The notes below the pieces were generated by a model. It saw only the letters and a program-made list of their open reading frames with translations, was not told the origin of the DNA and searched no databases. The position numbers were made by a program, and so were the translations under genes. From Branchiostoma floridae (lineage: Eukaryota > Chordata > Leptocardii > Amphioxiformes > Branchiostomatidae): a stretch of 64,000 bases of DNA. The stretch covers positions 10,612,234 through 10,676,233 of the forward strand of contig NC_049984.1 in the NCBI RefSeq assembly GCF_000003815.2, read 5' to 3'. Of the stretch, positions 32,140-45,200 are shown piece after piece; position 1 is the stretch's first letter; each line of letters begins with the position of its first letter.

Positions 32140-35100
32140 CATTACACAGTATTAGAATCTGTGCACCTTTTCAGAAGCCAACAATAGCATGCACTTCACT
32201 TAACTTCACTTAGTTCAGTAGTATAGTATTCTTGCTTTACTGAACCGGAAAAGGGTTAAGACTAGGTACAAGCCTCTCAAGATCCCCTCAGGACTACTGT
32301 AAATAACAACCAGCCTGCAGGATTTCAACACTAGCTTAACTGCAGACAGCCTGGCATTCCAAGCATTCCTTCAGCACAGTAGTTATGCCTGTCAGATGCT
32401 GGGTCCCTGAGATTCCTGTGAGTGAGGCATTTCTCGGTGACAGGAGGGACCCCATTATTACCACCTTCCTGCTATCCCACATCAGTTTTGATGGAGTTTT
32501 GATACGTATCAGTGCCAAATATTTGGCCTTGCAGTGGGGCTGTGACATGGGCCGGCCTAATGGCGTATTACGAGATAGGGGTCGACGTGAATGATGTCAG
32601 CGGGGTCAACATGGCGGAATCCTAATCTTGTACTAACATTGACTTCCAATACACCCCAAAATGGCGCCGTTTCTCCGGCCGACCAGTTTCTGTGTTAGTA
32701 TTCCGTGTCTACACGCTCCGCCTTGTCTCATCTCCCACCCGTGGCGCGGCAGGCCTCCGGATAGTCGCTAAATCCACAGAGTACGACATGCCGGCCCCTG
32801 TAGAGACCCGCAGAAATAATTCATAATTCCTCCCAGCCAAGACCAACATCTACCGGCCTAATGGCAACTATGCAAATAATTCCTCTAATTTGCCAAAAGC
32901 TGGGAGGCATGTTTATATGGAGTGTAGGGGGTTAAGGGTTTATCCTGACCCTCTTGTGGAGTCATTAAGGCCGTTCCGAGCTCCCTAGAAACTACACAAC
33001 CCTTAATGGTGAATTCCAATTCATTAGGAAGACTGCCGACTTGAGACCAATCTCAGACTGGACCAAGTCAAATGCTTTTGAGATCCCTCGGACCAGAGGA
33101 CCGTCTAAAGCTCCTTTTAGTTTTAGCTTTCAATATTCTTTCGCTCAGGCAATTTGTGTAAAACAGCTTTCCTGGTCATCTTCTAAATCATATAAAATGT
33201 ACCTCTGCTGGACATGGTCATTCTAGCAATGAAAGAAATACTTTATAATAACTCATATTGCCCACTACTGGCCACAAGGGACATCTGGACTTGCTCACGT
33301 CTCTGTAAAATCTACTTTAACATCAGTTTCCAATAACCTTCTTGCCAGCTTACATCAGCCACTCTGTAATGCCCACATTTCCTCAGGGTCTCTGTCCAAC
33401 CAATGAAATATTCATAATGGTCAAGCTGCACTGATCTGATTTGTGATCAATTTTTAACAGAACCTGTGTTAACAGTGCAACATTATTGCAAGGGAGCCAA
33501 TCCTGACAAGGTGCAACATCAATAACTCTACAGACAAACAGGACAACTTCTCTTGGGCTAAAACTTTGTACAACTGAATGCAATGTCATACCTGTACTTT
33601 TTTTACAGGTAAAACACACTATTGTCCTCAATCACATAAAATCTGTCCCCTCTGGCCCTCTGACTGGACCAAAAGGGAACATGACTATTTTTCAAGAACT
33701 GAGGAGAAGGACAGGTCCTGTAAATAAGGAGTTAGGTCCACTGATATCCGCCCCTCCACACCACAGGTAGATTAGAACACAATCTTGGCACAAAGATGGA
33801 AGCCAACATCCGATGCCTCCTGCATCAAGAGCAGCGTAATGAGAGTCAGCCCTTGAAATGCCAGCATTGCACGACCACTCCTGCATTTTATTATCCAGGA
33901 GACTTACATGATGTCAGCAGTGGTCAGACCAAAGAAGTACAAAGTGGAACAGGCATCAATTTGCTGCTGCCCTTTGGTCTTTTGGCCTGAGTGCTTCAGC
34001 AGATTTCTTCGTTAATGCTGCAGCCACTGAGGAAATCTTCAAAAGCTGGTCCACAAATGCAATAATCCATAACTGATGCAAGCAATAACATTGTGGGCAA
34101 GTGTATTAGTGAGGTGCTTTCTGGTTGGGGGAACTGTGTGTAATCCTTCATGAAAGATTCACCTCGTGGTGAGGACGGTCAGGCAGAGGGAGCGGAGGCT
34201 GAAGTACAGAAGTGCTGGCTGACCTCAAGGTCAAGGGGCAGGCAGACAGTGGGCGCTGGAAGGCTGACCAGTCAGAAATATTTACCACTGAGATGTCCAG
34301 AGGTGTTTTGACAATGTAATATCAAACCTTAAGCTTGATGCAAATGTGTTTTTCTGCTGACTTTAAGCTTTGGTCATTGTTGGAATAGATTTTCTAAGAG
34401 GAAAGGTTATGTAGTGCTTAGATTGAATCCTCAAGTTTATCATACAGTCACTACAACTCAACTCAAGCCCATCAATTCCTTGGACAATCATTCCAGTATA
34501 TCACTATGTACAATAAGGTGGTGCTAATGTGCAAACTGCAGTTTTCAACATTACTGATAGATGGTGTAGTGTGACTATTGGTATATGTTTACAAAAAATG
34601 TAGGCAGGATGAGAAAAACATTTTGATTGAGAATCAGCAGATAGACTGATTTCCCCCTGAAAATTCACCCGCATTAATTTGACTAACTTTGTTATTTGTG
34701 GTATTGGTTTTATTGACATTATGAGACAGAGGTAAGAGTTATATGCTCCATTGAGTTGTTGGTTGATTAATATTTTGTCTTTGTAAAGCAGATACCTGGT
34801 AACAGAAATAACAATATAAATAGTAAATTCTACATTTTAATGTACCAAACTACCTGCAATGTATAATGCAAGTTGAAAAATATGTGCATGTAAAAGCTTG
34901 GCTATTGGTCATTTTAAGTTAACAGATGCATAGTAAAATATAAAAAGAGCATCTGAAAGCCTGTTGTTGCTGTTGGCCACTTTGATGTCTGAGCTGCTAA
35001 GCAAAGACAACTTTAGCATGATAATGTCAACCCTGTAGGCCACCCTGACCACACAACCAATTGTCCCTGAGAAAACGGCATCTTTGTCCACCAGTGTGTG

Positions 35101-37548
35101 CGGACATGTATGCGATATGAGCCGCTTTGATCCCCCCAACAAAGCCCTGCAAAATATGCAGCTGCAGAAGAAGGGAAGAATCAGCCCCACACAGCACATC
35201 ATTACACAGGGGTCAGGAAACCCTCTTATCCAATCAATTACACGCCATTTGTCCTGAATCCCAGAAACATATCTGCCCACCTCCAACCTGGGGGACTGTA
35301 CAAGCACACAACAATCATGTCCAGCCACATCTGGACCACATTGTCACTTCACATTGCTGTGCCTTACCAACAAATTACAAGGCAGCAAGGTGAACCTCAC
35401 ACTTCAGCACAGGTTGGACCAGTCAAACTTCACCCAAAGCCAACAACTCTAACACTGAGACTCAACAATGACATCAAAACCAACTACTCCTGACAGTTAG
35501 ACTGTACAATATAAACTTCTAATGTTAACTACCACAGAGTAGGCAATCTGAAACAATTTCCAACCCTTAAATGACTTCAACTGTTATTGCTGCCAAATCA
35601 ATTTCAATCTTAAGATTTTTTATCACTTATCAGAGTATAGGCGGTAGACCAAAGAATTGTTGTCAGGTTGCCTGTGCTGAAATGCCTGGATGGATGTTCC
35701 GTGTGTAAAAGTACATATTGTTGGCATCACAACCAGCACAAAAAGGAATAAAGTCAACAATTCGCCTATGATCAGAGTGACCCTGTCCACCGATCATGTG
35801 TGTCACAAAGACGTTCCATCCAGTTGTCCAGTGGAGCAGGAGTGGCGAGGAGAAGGGAAGACAAAAGAAAACAGTTAGGTTTGATCATAGGAAACACGGC
35901 TATTGTTCCAGCTTGAGATGGTGACTGAAATCTCACAGAGATTTGTTCACTGGAGACTTGTTCTCTTTGTTTGCCAGGAATGTATTTGTCCCAACATTGA
36001 TTAGTAGACATAGGAACTACACACCAATGATTGCACTGCTTCTGCGCAGCCTCTACAAAATAACTGCAACATCTTATAAAACAAAAGGTTTTCGTTCAAA
36101 TTTGAGTATTGAGTGTGATTTTCATAGCTTATATTGTACTTACTCACTTACTTTTCATAGCATGTCACTAAAATATCTTTGTTATCATCATCACATTTTG
36201 TCATGTTGTTTAACTTGTTATAAGTTGTGCATAAAAAAAGTGTACAATTATGTTTTTGCAGGTCAAGGGTGATGATAAGTGACCCACCCACATGTATATC
36301 ACATTAAGAAATATCCCATTCTTTCAATAACTCTTTACCTTCTAGAGTTTCAACTTTCAAGTTAAATTCAGTCTTTAATCCATAGGAGCCTGAGAGATCA
36401 TATCATACCAGATGTTATCCTGTACATATCCAACTCTGAATGGAAGATAATCCCACCCTGACTTTTGTTCTACACTGAAGGGGATTAAGGGTGATTGGGA
36501 CTAATCCCCCATGTAATCCCTTTCTTTCACTTGATCTGACATCAAAGTCTGCCAGAAGCCATCATCCTTATTAAACATGATCCACAGGTGTCATCTAGTT
36601 AACTGGAAAATCAGATTAAGACAAGACACTGTTCCAGATTCTTTAAGGATGACATAGGGGTCATCAGATAGAATGGTCTGAATAGCTTGGGGACAGGATA
36701 TACATGTTGTAGAAACAACTGTAATTGCACAAGCTACATAATGAGATTTAGGGTTTTGAGATAAGTTGTGGCGGCCGTTCTCTAGGCTCAGGTACGGACT
36801 CACCATGAATGTTTCAGATTGATAGTATTTTGTTTGAAAGTTTCTACCAATGAAGGCACTTGCCAGGACACATCTTTGGTATGTCTTTTGACATACAAAG
36901 TCTTCTGTATAAATCTTACATTAACGTAGATGAGCTATAAAAGAAATTAAGGTTATGCATCTCAGAAATGGGCTAAATTAGTCTAACAAACCTATGAATA
37001 CCACAGTTCATTTGATAGCTAAAACTGGAAAACTATTGCGATATATATGCGATTAAGTGATATTATAATTGATGTTTTATGACAAGTTTCTTCACAAGTG
37101 TCTGTCCATAGGGCCACTCAAAAAGCCATCTGTCATGTCAGCAGGTTATAAATCAGGCCATAGAGCCTGTCACAAAACCTCCCCTGCCTCCCCTCTCCTC
37201 TCAGGACTGGGACACATGTTTGGACCTTCTGTGTGGTTACCATGGTAACAGGCCTGTGTAGGGTGTGACACCACATTTCTGTATCCTGGTAACCAAGACC
37301 TTATCTCCATCCCTCTATGTAAACACCACAGAGCCTGGGGAGACCATAAAGATGTAGGACTTCATGTCTCATTGACTTCACACTGGGAACAAAGCTGGCT
37401 CATCATCACTCACAATTCTCACCTATTTGTCAATCCAAAATTCTCTTACTTCAATGCTAATTACCTCCATTACCCATAAAAAGGGAAATCTATAGGATGG
37501 AGGAGTAAAAATCTTTGATAAGAAAAAATTTCAAAGTGAGGACACAAC
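32140..37548. other. Gene desert segment with a possible regulatory patch
   Basis: No gene was recognised. The stretch 32700-33100 is more complex and locally GC-richer than its surroundings. It holds an octamer ATGCAAAT (32870-32877) and several TAATT cores, so it may be an enhancer. The remainder is AT-rich without clear repeats. Confidence 0.3.
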
Positions 37549-37628
37549 CTGGGTACCATCCTCCATAGTAATTGCTGACTCAATCTTGAGCCAGCAGTGG
37601 TTAGTTACTACTGAGGATGGTGCCCAGG
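37549..37628. repeat. 80-bp near-perfect hairpin (short MITE)
   Basis: The arms CCTGGGTACCATCCTC...AGTAATT and (reverse-complemented) CCTGGGCACCATCCTC...AGTAACT pair almost to the centre, which carries GCTGACTC / GAGCCAGC. No target duplication is clear. The element has no coding potential. Confidence 0.65.
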
Positions 37629-40172
37629 CTTAGAGGACAGATGGTTTTCATCAAGTACAGAACACAGTGTGGTGTTTATACACATTATCATCAGTTACAA
37701 TAACACAATGTGTATCTGTTGAAAGATACCAGATAAGAAGAGATTTGTTTGGACAGTATCAACTTAATGATTATCTTTTCTGTTACATTGTAGTTAGAAA
37801 GTGATAGAGCTCGAGGGTTTTCAGTTACTGTAATGGAAAGAGAAATACAGAAATAGAAAATGGAAGAGATCATGGGCTACACAGCATAACAATGTTGTTA
37901 TTTCTACAATTCAAATCATTGTTTGCACATGGTTGTAGATCGAATATGGTCCATCACACAGCTGAGGAGGATATCTGAGATATCTGTCTAAATCTTATTA
38001 AAGGCTGAAAGCTGCAGATTCCCTCTGGGTTCAGACTTAACTGATAATGATGAGGATCTCCCCACTCCAACATTGTGCTGGTCCAACACCCTGGATAAGT
38101 AACAGATGGCACCACAGGCAAAGTTAAAAGGATTACAACAGTCAGACTGACATTTTCTCATCTGTGCAAATTGATTACAAACTTATCACAAGTATGGATG
38201 GTTGGGACTCAGCAAAGCTCATGCTGGGACTTCGGACAAAGGAAAGTCACAACAACAACAATAAAGAACACAATGAAAAGCCCCTTTACTGCACATACTC
38301 AGCTTTATATCAAAAGCCTTACATAAACATTCATGGCCCCTGACCTGCACTTTTCTGATATTGACCTTTAAAAGACCACACAAAATTGGACCTGCATGTG
38401 TACAACACAATGACACATAATCATGGCATGACCTATACATAGATTAATGGAAATTATAACATCCCAGGCTACATTGTGCAGCAAATGTACCGTGACTGGA
38501 GGTTACACAGGCACAACCACAGGATCATCAGAATGGGCAGATTTGTCAGGACCTGGGCAGGGAAACGATTCACACTCCACAAACTTCTACCATTATTCAA
38601 CCTTCTAAAGACACTTTCTCCAGTGCTGTGGTATGAAACTGTGTGATGATAAAGTTGCAGATATTGTGGGTTCCCTGATCCTCTGACCTTACAAATGTTT
38701 CCATCAGGAGCCTGACCACTCCAAGTTAGGGCTGGGCACAACGTTGTTATTGGAAAGTGTCACACTCAATTCATAACAAACACAGCTGCAATAAGTAAGA
38801 TGTAACAGTAGATGTGATACTAATATAGCTCATAAAGTGGTCATCATGAGGGACATAAGACACATTAGATCCACCTTAACACAGGCACTTTTACACACTT
38901 AACACAAAGGGCTTTTCACTTAATGTGAGGAACAACATGCCATAAATCTGTGGGCTGTGTGCAGGGATTGCTGCAGGCAAGGTTTTAGTGTGGAGATGAT
39001 GAATACATGTCTGACAACTCAAGCCTTTTTATGTTCCATAGTAATTATGAAGCACACCTGCAACCCCAGACACCTTTTCACACCACAAAATTAGAGACTG
39101 AAGTAATTATCAGACAAATGGGACCATCAATATCTATTGTTGTCACCAATGATTTCTGCTTGCACTGTCCCTTAATTTCCAAAGGTAATAATTAAGGATG
39201 ATTAAGAGAGAGAGAGATACATACTATAATCTCAAGATTGGATTAAGACTTTTTGCACACACCTGTTTTCATTTTCATTGTAAGATATTAAACAAAAGAC
39301 CATTGGCAAGCTGGTTCAAATGTTAGTTTAAGACAATTAAGCAGTGGGTAAAAATCTTCCCCAAAAATGATCTACCATTTCTCTAAAAGTCTCAACTTTA
39401 TTCTACCTAGATTTCTACAGACATGGAGATAACTGTTACATCTATTATGATACGGTCATATACAGTAACAACCGTGACATGGATGGCAGACATTTAAAAA
39501 AAGGTAAATCGACACAAGCAATGGTAGCGATTTTCCCTATGCTAATACACAGGAGACCGTTGAGGGAAAAGGTCCTGTTCATACTGTAATTAAAGGCCAA
39601 ACACTGTGCAGATCAACCATAACCTCCAACATTATAATTAACATCCAAGGTTTTGACCTATTTTGATAACACATTGTACTTTGTGGATTTTCAAAAGTGG
39701 GGCAAACAGGAACGCCACAGGGGAGCAGACACAGTACATGCATGAGTGCTGATATGTCCTGACAGTTAGCATGGGTTCAATGACTCCACTGTTACAATAT
39801 AATTACCAATATGAGAGAGCACCTGTGTAAATTATGTTCACTTCTTGACACCTCAATATGTTATAACAAACAAAGCAGTCTGTATGCTGTGCCTAAAACT
39901 GGGACAGGTTTTCTTGCCAATGGGTACATAAAGATAATGTTTGCAATTGTGGCCACCTTGGCTATCAATAACTAGAAAAAATGAGTTCGGGCACCTCATA
40001 TCTCTATGAAATATATAAATCTATGCTTGGTTATGTACACCTCTAACCAACTTACACAGGTCACAATGTTCACAATCCAATATTGTACTATTATGACACT
40101 TTCACATTAATCATGCAAATTAGGGACATATTGGTATATTTGTATCTTGACACACTGTATTTATAGATTAAC

Positions 40173-40676
40173 GTGACTTGCCGGTCATCTGCCAGATCCA
40201 GTGACCTGCCGGATCCGGTGACCTGCCAGATCTGTTTACCTGCTGGATGTGGTCAGTTGCCGGACCCGGTTTCCTGCCGGATCCCGGTTTCCTGCCGGAT
40301 CCCGGTTTCCTGCCGGATCCCGGTGACCTGCTGGATCATGGTGACCTGCCGGATCCCAGTGACCTGCCGGATCCCGGTTTCCTGCCAAACCCGGTTTCCT
40401 GCCGGACCCGGTGACCTGCCGGATCCCAGTGACCTGCCGGATCCCGGTTTCCTGCCAAACCCGGTTTCCTGCCGGACCCGGTGACCTGCCGGATCCCGGT
40501 GACCTGCCAGATCCCGGTTTCAGGCGGATACCGGTTTCGTGCCGGACCCGGTTTTCTGCCAGACCCGGTGACCTGCCAGATCACGGTGACCTGCCGGACC
40601 CGGTTACCTGCCAGACCCGGTTTTCTGCTGGATCCCGGTTTCCTGCCAGACCCGGTGGCCTGCCGGATCCAGACCT
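40173..40676. repeat. Minisatellite, 18-bp GC-rich unit, ~28 copies
   Basis: An 18-bp unit of the type CGGTTTCCTGCCGGATCC (variants CGGTGACCTGCC and CCAAACC) covers ~504 bp. Two main variants (TTTCC and TGACC) are mixed, with blocks such as 40330-40410 and 40410-40490 duplicated as a unit. Open frames across it (RIPVSC repeats) are artefacts of the period. Confidence 0.95.
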
Positions 40677-41989
40677 GGATTTATGATAAATGTGTATTGT
40701 TTTAGTTTGTTGAAAAGTATAGAAGAACACTCTTCTAAAGTAATAAACACCATCTAATCCATTCATTACATGCTTAATGTTTGTTACCTCCATGAAAAAA
40801 TGGAGATATTGTTTTGTGTATGTATGTAACGTTATATATGTGTGGTGGGTGTTTGTTTCCACATATGCTTGCCTTCAGCATAATCTAGAATGGCTGGACG
40901 GATTGTGATGATATTTTTTAATAATGCTTAATATGACGTTCGTGTTGACTCAGTTATTGAAATGAAATTTCTGACTACTACATAGATAAACTGTATTTTC
41001 TGTATTTGAGGTATGAAGCAGACCTGGCATTGTTTGATCTTCCAATGTTGTTCCTGGTTTAAAGATGGCTGTCGGCGAACAAGATCTGGTTGTTGGTAGG
41101 GCGGCTGCCAGCCGGCTGGAGATACACCCACTTCCTGCTCAGCTGGTGGTGCTGGAACATCCCAGTCTCTTCTCACAGGACTAGCCTGCATGTACAGAGA
41201 TTATCTGACATGATTTCATGCTGTACAACACTCAAATTACTACTGATTGATGCTGATCTACACACAGATTAATTCCTATCTTAGAATTATAACTAATTGT
41301 AAGCATGACTGCCACAATATTACATCTGATAATTGGAAGGTTGGATGGCTTCATTTGCATGTAGAGCTGAGACCTGGGTTCCCACCAGACAATTATAGCT
41401 TTGGTTAGAGGGAGCCTCTTGGCTCAATGCAGGATGCTGCTACACACCACAAGACCACTTTATTAACCAAAGCTACTGGGGCAAGTCTTCCCATTCTCCA
41501 GTCAATACTACATGAATATATTCAACACTGGGCCCAACATGAATAACATTACATGCTTGCTGATTCTGTGTGCGCCAGACTTAATAGTCTGTGAAATAGC
41601 TGTGTGCTCATCAAACTCTGTATCACATTGGTTGGACTCTCCCAGATTAAATCTTGTAATGCTACTGAAGTTTAATCTGACTTTTTATAATCCTATAATG
41701 TTTGACATTACAAGCCTTATGACTTCTCACATCTGTCAGCAGGGTAAGTTAGGCCAGTCAGGGTACCAGGTAATTACTTAGGGTAGAAGCCAGTCAGCTA
41801 TACCCACAATAACTAATCCAATTTCTCCTCACAAATGAGCTGTTGCTCCCTGCCCTCCCCATGGTACTTTTTCCTCTAAGAGACCTGGAGGGGAGACTTC
41901 CCCACACCTTTCTTCTTCTTATCTCTTCTCAGCCGAGATTCCATTAAGACAAGTGATCTCAGCTGAAACCTGCACAGGCAGCACTGCTT

Positions 41990-42262
41990 CAGGTGGAGTC
42001 AGGGGTGAAGACAACGTTGTCAGTTTTGTATCAGATAAGGAGAAGCAATGTCTTCTCTTACAAACATCTATATTACACGGAAACAGGTAGTAGGTCAAGG
42101 GAACACTACTACAGGTGGAGTCAGGGGTGAAGACAACGTTGTCAGTTTTGTATCAGATAAGGAGAAGCAATGTCTTCACTTACAAACATCTATATTATGT
42201 GGGAACAGGTAGTTGGTCAAGGGAAGGGTCAAGACAGTGTTGTCGGTTTTGTATCAGATAAG
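41990..42262. repeat. Tandem duplication, ~122-bp unit, 2.3 copies
   Basis: The segment beginning AGGTGGAGTCAGGGGTGAAG at 41991 recurs at 42113 with only a few changes. A third partial copy (GTGTTGTCGGTTTTGTATCA) follows from ~42236. It may contain a regulatory word, but only the duplication is visible. Confidence 0.85.
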
Positions 42263-45200
42263 AAAAAAAGAAGCCAGACTAGAAATACTAGAAATGATGT
42301 ATGATCGTCAACATTGACAACCTCCTTGAAATCAGATATAACCTCTTCAACTGAGTTGCTAGCATGCATGCCAAACACTTATCAGCATAGTGTTGAAACA
42401 GTTGCTAGAATATAGCATCCAAAATAGACTTGCTTATAACAAACTTTAGTACAATTGCTGAGATGAAAACACATTTTCAAATCTCAGCAAAGATGCTTGG
42501 ATATTCAAAATTAGTTTTCACTAAAAAGCAGAATATCTTAGAATCATGAGAAGGATGGGCATGCTCCAAATATGGATTGTTCTCTGATCTGATAAGATAA
42601 TACCTTGATTTTCAATTTTTCAAAGATTCCATAAAATTCCAGAAAAAAAAACAAATAAGGTGCAAAATGTAGAATTGATGTCTCTAATGAAGACATCATA
42701 TTATCAATAAAATCTCTTATCATCTAACTTGCCTTGAACAAACTACCAAGATGTCTGTAGAGATTTGTAAAGAGTTCCACTGGTCCAAACCAGCTGCTGC
42801 TGTGACATTGTGATCTCCAGTTGTCTAGTTGGTAAGTTTCAGCCTGGTGAATTCCCCCTTCTCCTGCTGCTCATAATGACCAGCTATCAGAAGGGATCCC
42901 TCCCCAGGGCTGTGCCCTGCCTCCAGTCTCACATACCAATTGCAGCATAAAGACACCACAGGCAGTAACTAATCCCACCCTGTATAAATCATAAACACAC
43001 CTTTGGCCTCCCAACCATCCATCCTGCCACCAACCTGTCACATACAACTTAACATGGTCCCCACTGGTCATGGCCAATGTTTGTCTGGACATCTTTCTTT
43101 GTTCAACAAGCCCAGCTGTCTGTCACCTGTCAGTCTCCCCATCAACATGCCGGCCCAGTTTATCACGGGGTAATAAAACATTTCCCATGTCCGACCCTTC
43201 CTACAGACCCTAACTGTGTAAGGAGGAGGACAAGATCAGGGGAGTGACACAAGGGCTCACTTAACACCTGGATGGGATATTATGGGTAATGATGAGAGGT
43301 GAAAGTTCAGTTCAGCAGTGCCCCAGACTAGAATAGAGTCGTTATATGCGTTCTAATGCGCTGATAGCATTCCTCTCTGGGGCGATTCTCAAAACCACAT
43401 TTAGAGGTGATGATGTGACATTATGACACTTCTCCCTTTCCATGCGCCCTAAGAGTGCCGTAAGTCATCATTCCCAAAGACCCTTATAGTCAAACTTTTG
43501 AAAATAACGTTAACGACTCAGTGACAACGAAGTTACCAATGCAAGTTATTAGCATTATTGGTTATCGTTATCTCTGATTGACAAATAATCATCTGAAATC
43601 GTTACCCACTACCGCTGGCGAACAAACTTGACGTCGACGTTACATCATAGAAGCCGGACAACGCACCCTGCTGTTGAACCCACAAAGGGACTGTGCGTTC
43701 AATGATCAAACAGTACTAACTTGAATCGCCAGGCGGCGTGGCTGAGCTGTTGTTACTTTGCTGCTACAGTACCACTACTACTAGTACGAGTAATCAGTGA
43801 TGATTATGGGTTACTACTTGAATCATGGCTTCGTCATCTTTTATTCAACGAATACTTATCATTTTTTATTGAACAAACACACATAAACAAAATACAGATA
43901 GCGGCCCAGTCAAGTTGAAACAACTTATGTTGGCGCCGCCAATAAAAAAAATTGAAAATGGCAAATAATTGACAAGAAATACAGACAGAAAGATAAATAT
44001 AAACACAAATAGAAATAACAACAATTGATTGAGTAACGAGCGGTTGACGCGCAAGTCCTAGTTCGGAAAAATCATAATTTGGAGCGAATGGTTTATGATG
44101 GTGAGAAACGGCTCATTTGTACAATGTAATTCTGGGTTGAGCACATCATTTACGTATCATTTGCAGTACAGTCTTTAGTAGTCTTAGTGTGGCCGTTTCA
44201 TACCATTATGAATGTTTCAAAAATCATCATCAGAAACTATACCTGTAGCATAAGAAGAGAAATGCAGGAATATTTCTCATATAGCCACCATGACGAATAT
44301 AGTTTGCACATGTCTCCACCAAACCCAAAACCAGAAAATGCCGTTGTATGTTCTGCTTAATGTATGTGGTACAGCATGTTGAGCTTTATTGAGTAATATC
44401 AGCAACAGCGAAAGTCACAGTATCTTGAAAGATGTAGTATGGAAAGACAACGCCGTAAATACAAAAGGCTATATACGAAAACCAGTCTTGAGATACTGAG
44501 ACAGAATCGGCGCCAATAACTCCCCACGAGACCAATTCTCCACAAATGGCTGTGGGAAGGCCTCCCCTCGTTCGGCACCAGAAGGGGCTTTTAATAAAGT
44601 GCGGGGCTCAGGAGAGAGGGGTCTTCCCGGGAACTGCTCTTTTGACAGAGAGAAGTGGTTGTCAGCCCGCCTGGGGACCAGAAGTGATTGATCGGAGCCG
44701 CCATTGTTTCAACAAGAAGCACTTAACCGCAAAAAGTAATTAAGATGAACTGTGTGGCACACACGCAGTCCTGATTGTACCCATCAATATGAATCAGTGC
44801 GTGGTTACAAACAGAAAGGAAAAGTAATTCACACGCTGGTGTTAATGTGTGAACTCGTAATGAGCACCGTTAGAGAAGATTAGATGAACAAGTACCCCGT
44901 TCCCTCCCCCCTCATCTGTTAATGGTGCATAAATCACGCTTGGTTTCTTTACCTTGACGTTGTTACAAGCGATTAAAGTTGCCCCAGAGGCAGGCAGGTG
45001 GTACCGCACAGCCAACAGATGCCCGGAAAATGGGAGGCGTGTAATTCCTCCGACCCAGATGGTAGCAAGCGTTCGCGTTATTTTCACACTTGTTAAATAT
45101 GTTGTTAAGGTAACAAAAGGACCGGTCTTTTAACAAACCGAATGGTAAAGGCTGTTATAGCCGTGGCTACACTACCAGCATATGCACTGCGCAGAAAAGA

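Noticed and set aside
33000-38500. A second Irx gene expected downstream of the first A-B block
   Set aside because: No homeobox codons (for example WFANARR or NPYPTKGEK) were found in this interval on either strand.
40173-40686. Open frames with RIPVSC/LPDPG repeats
   Set aside because: Artefacts of the 18-bp minisatellite on both strands.
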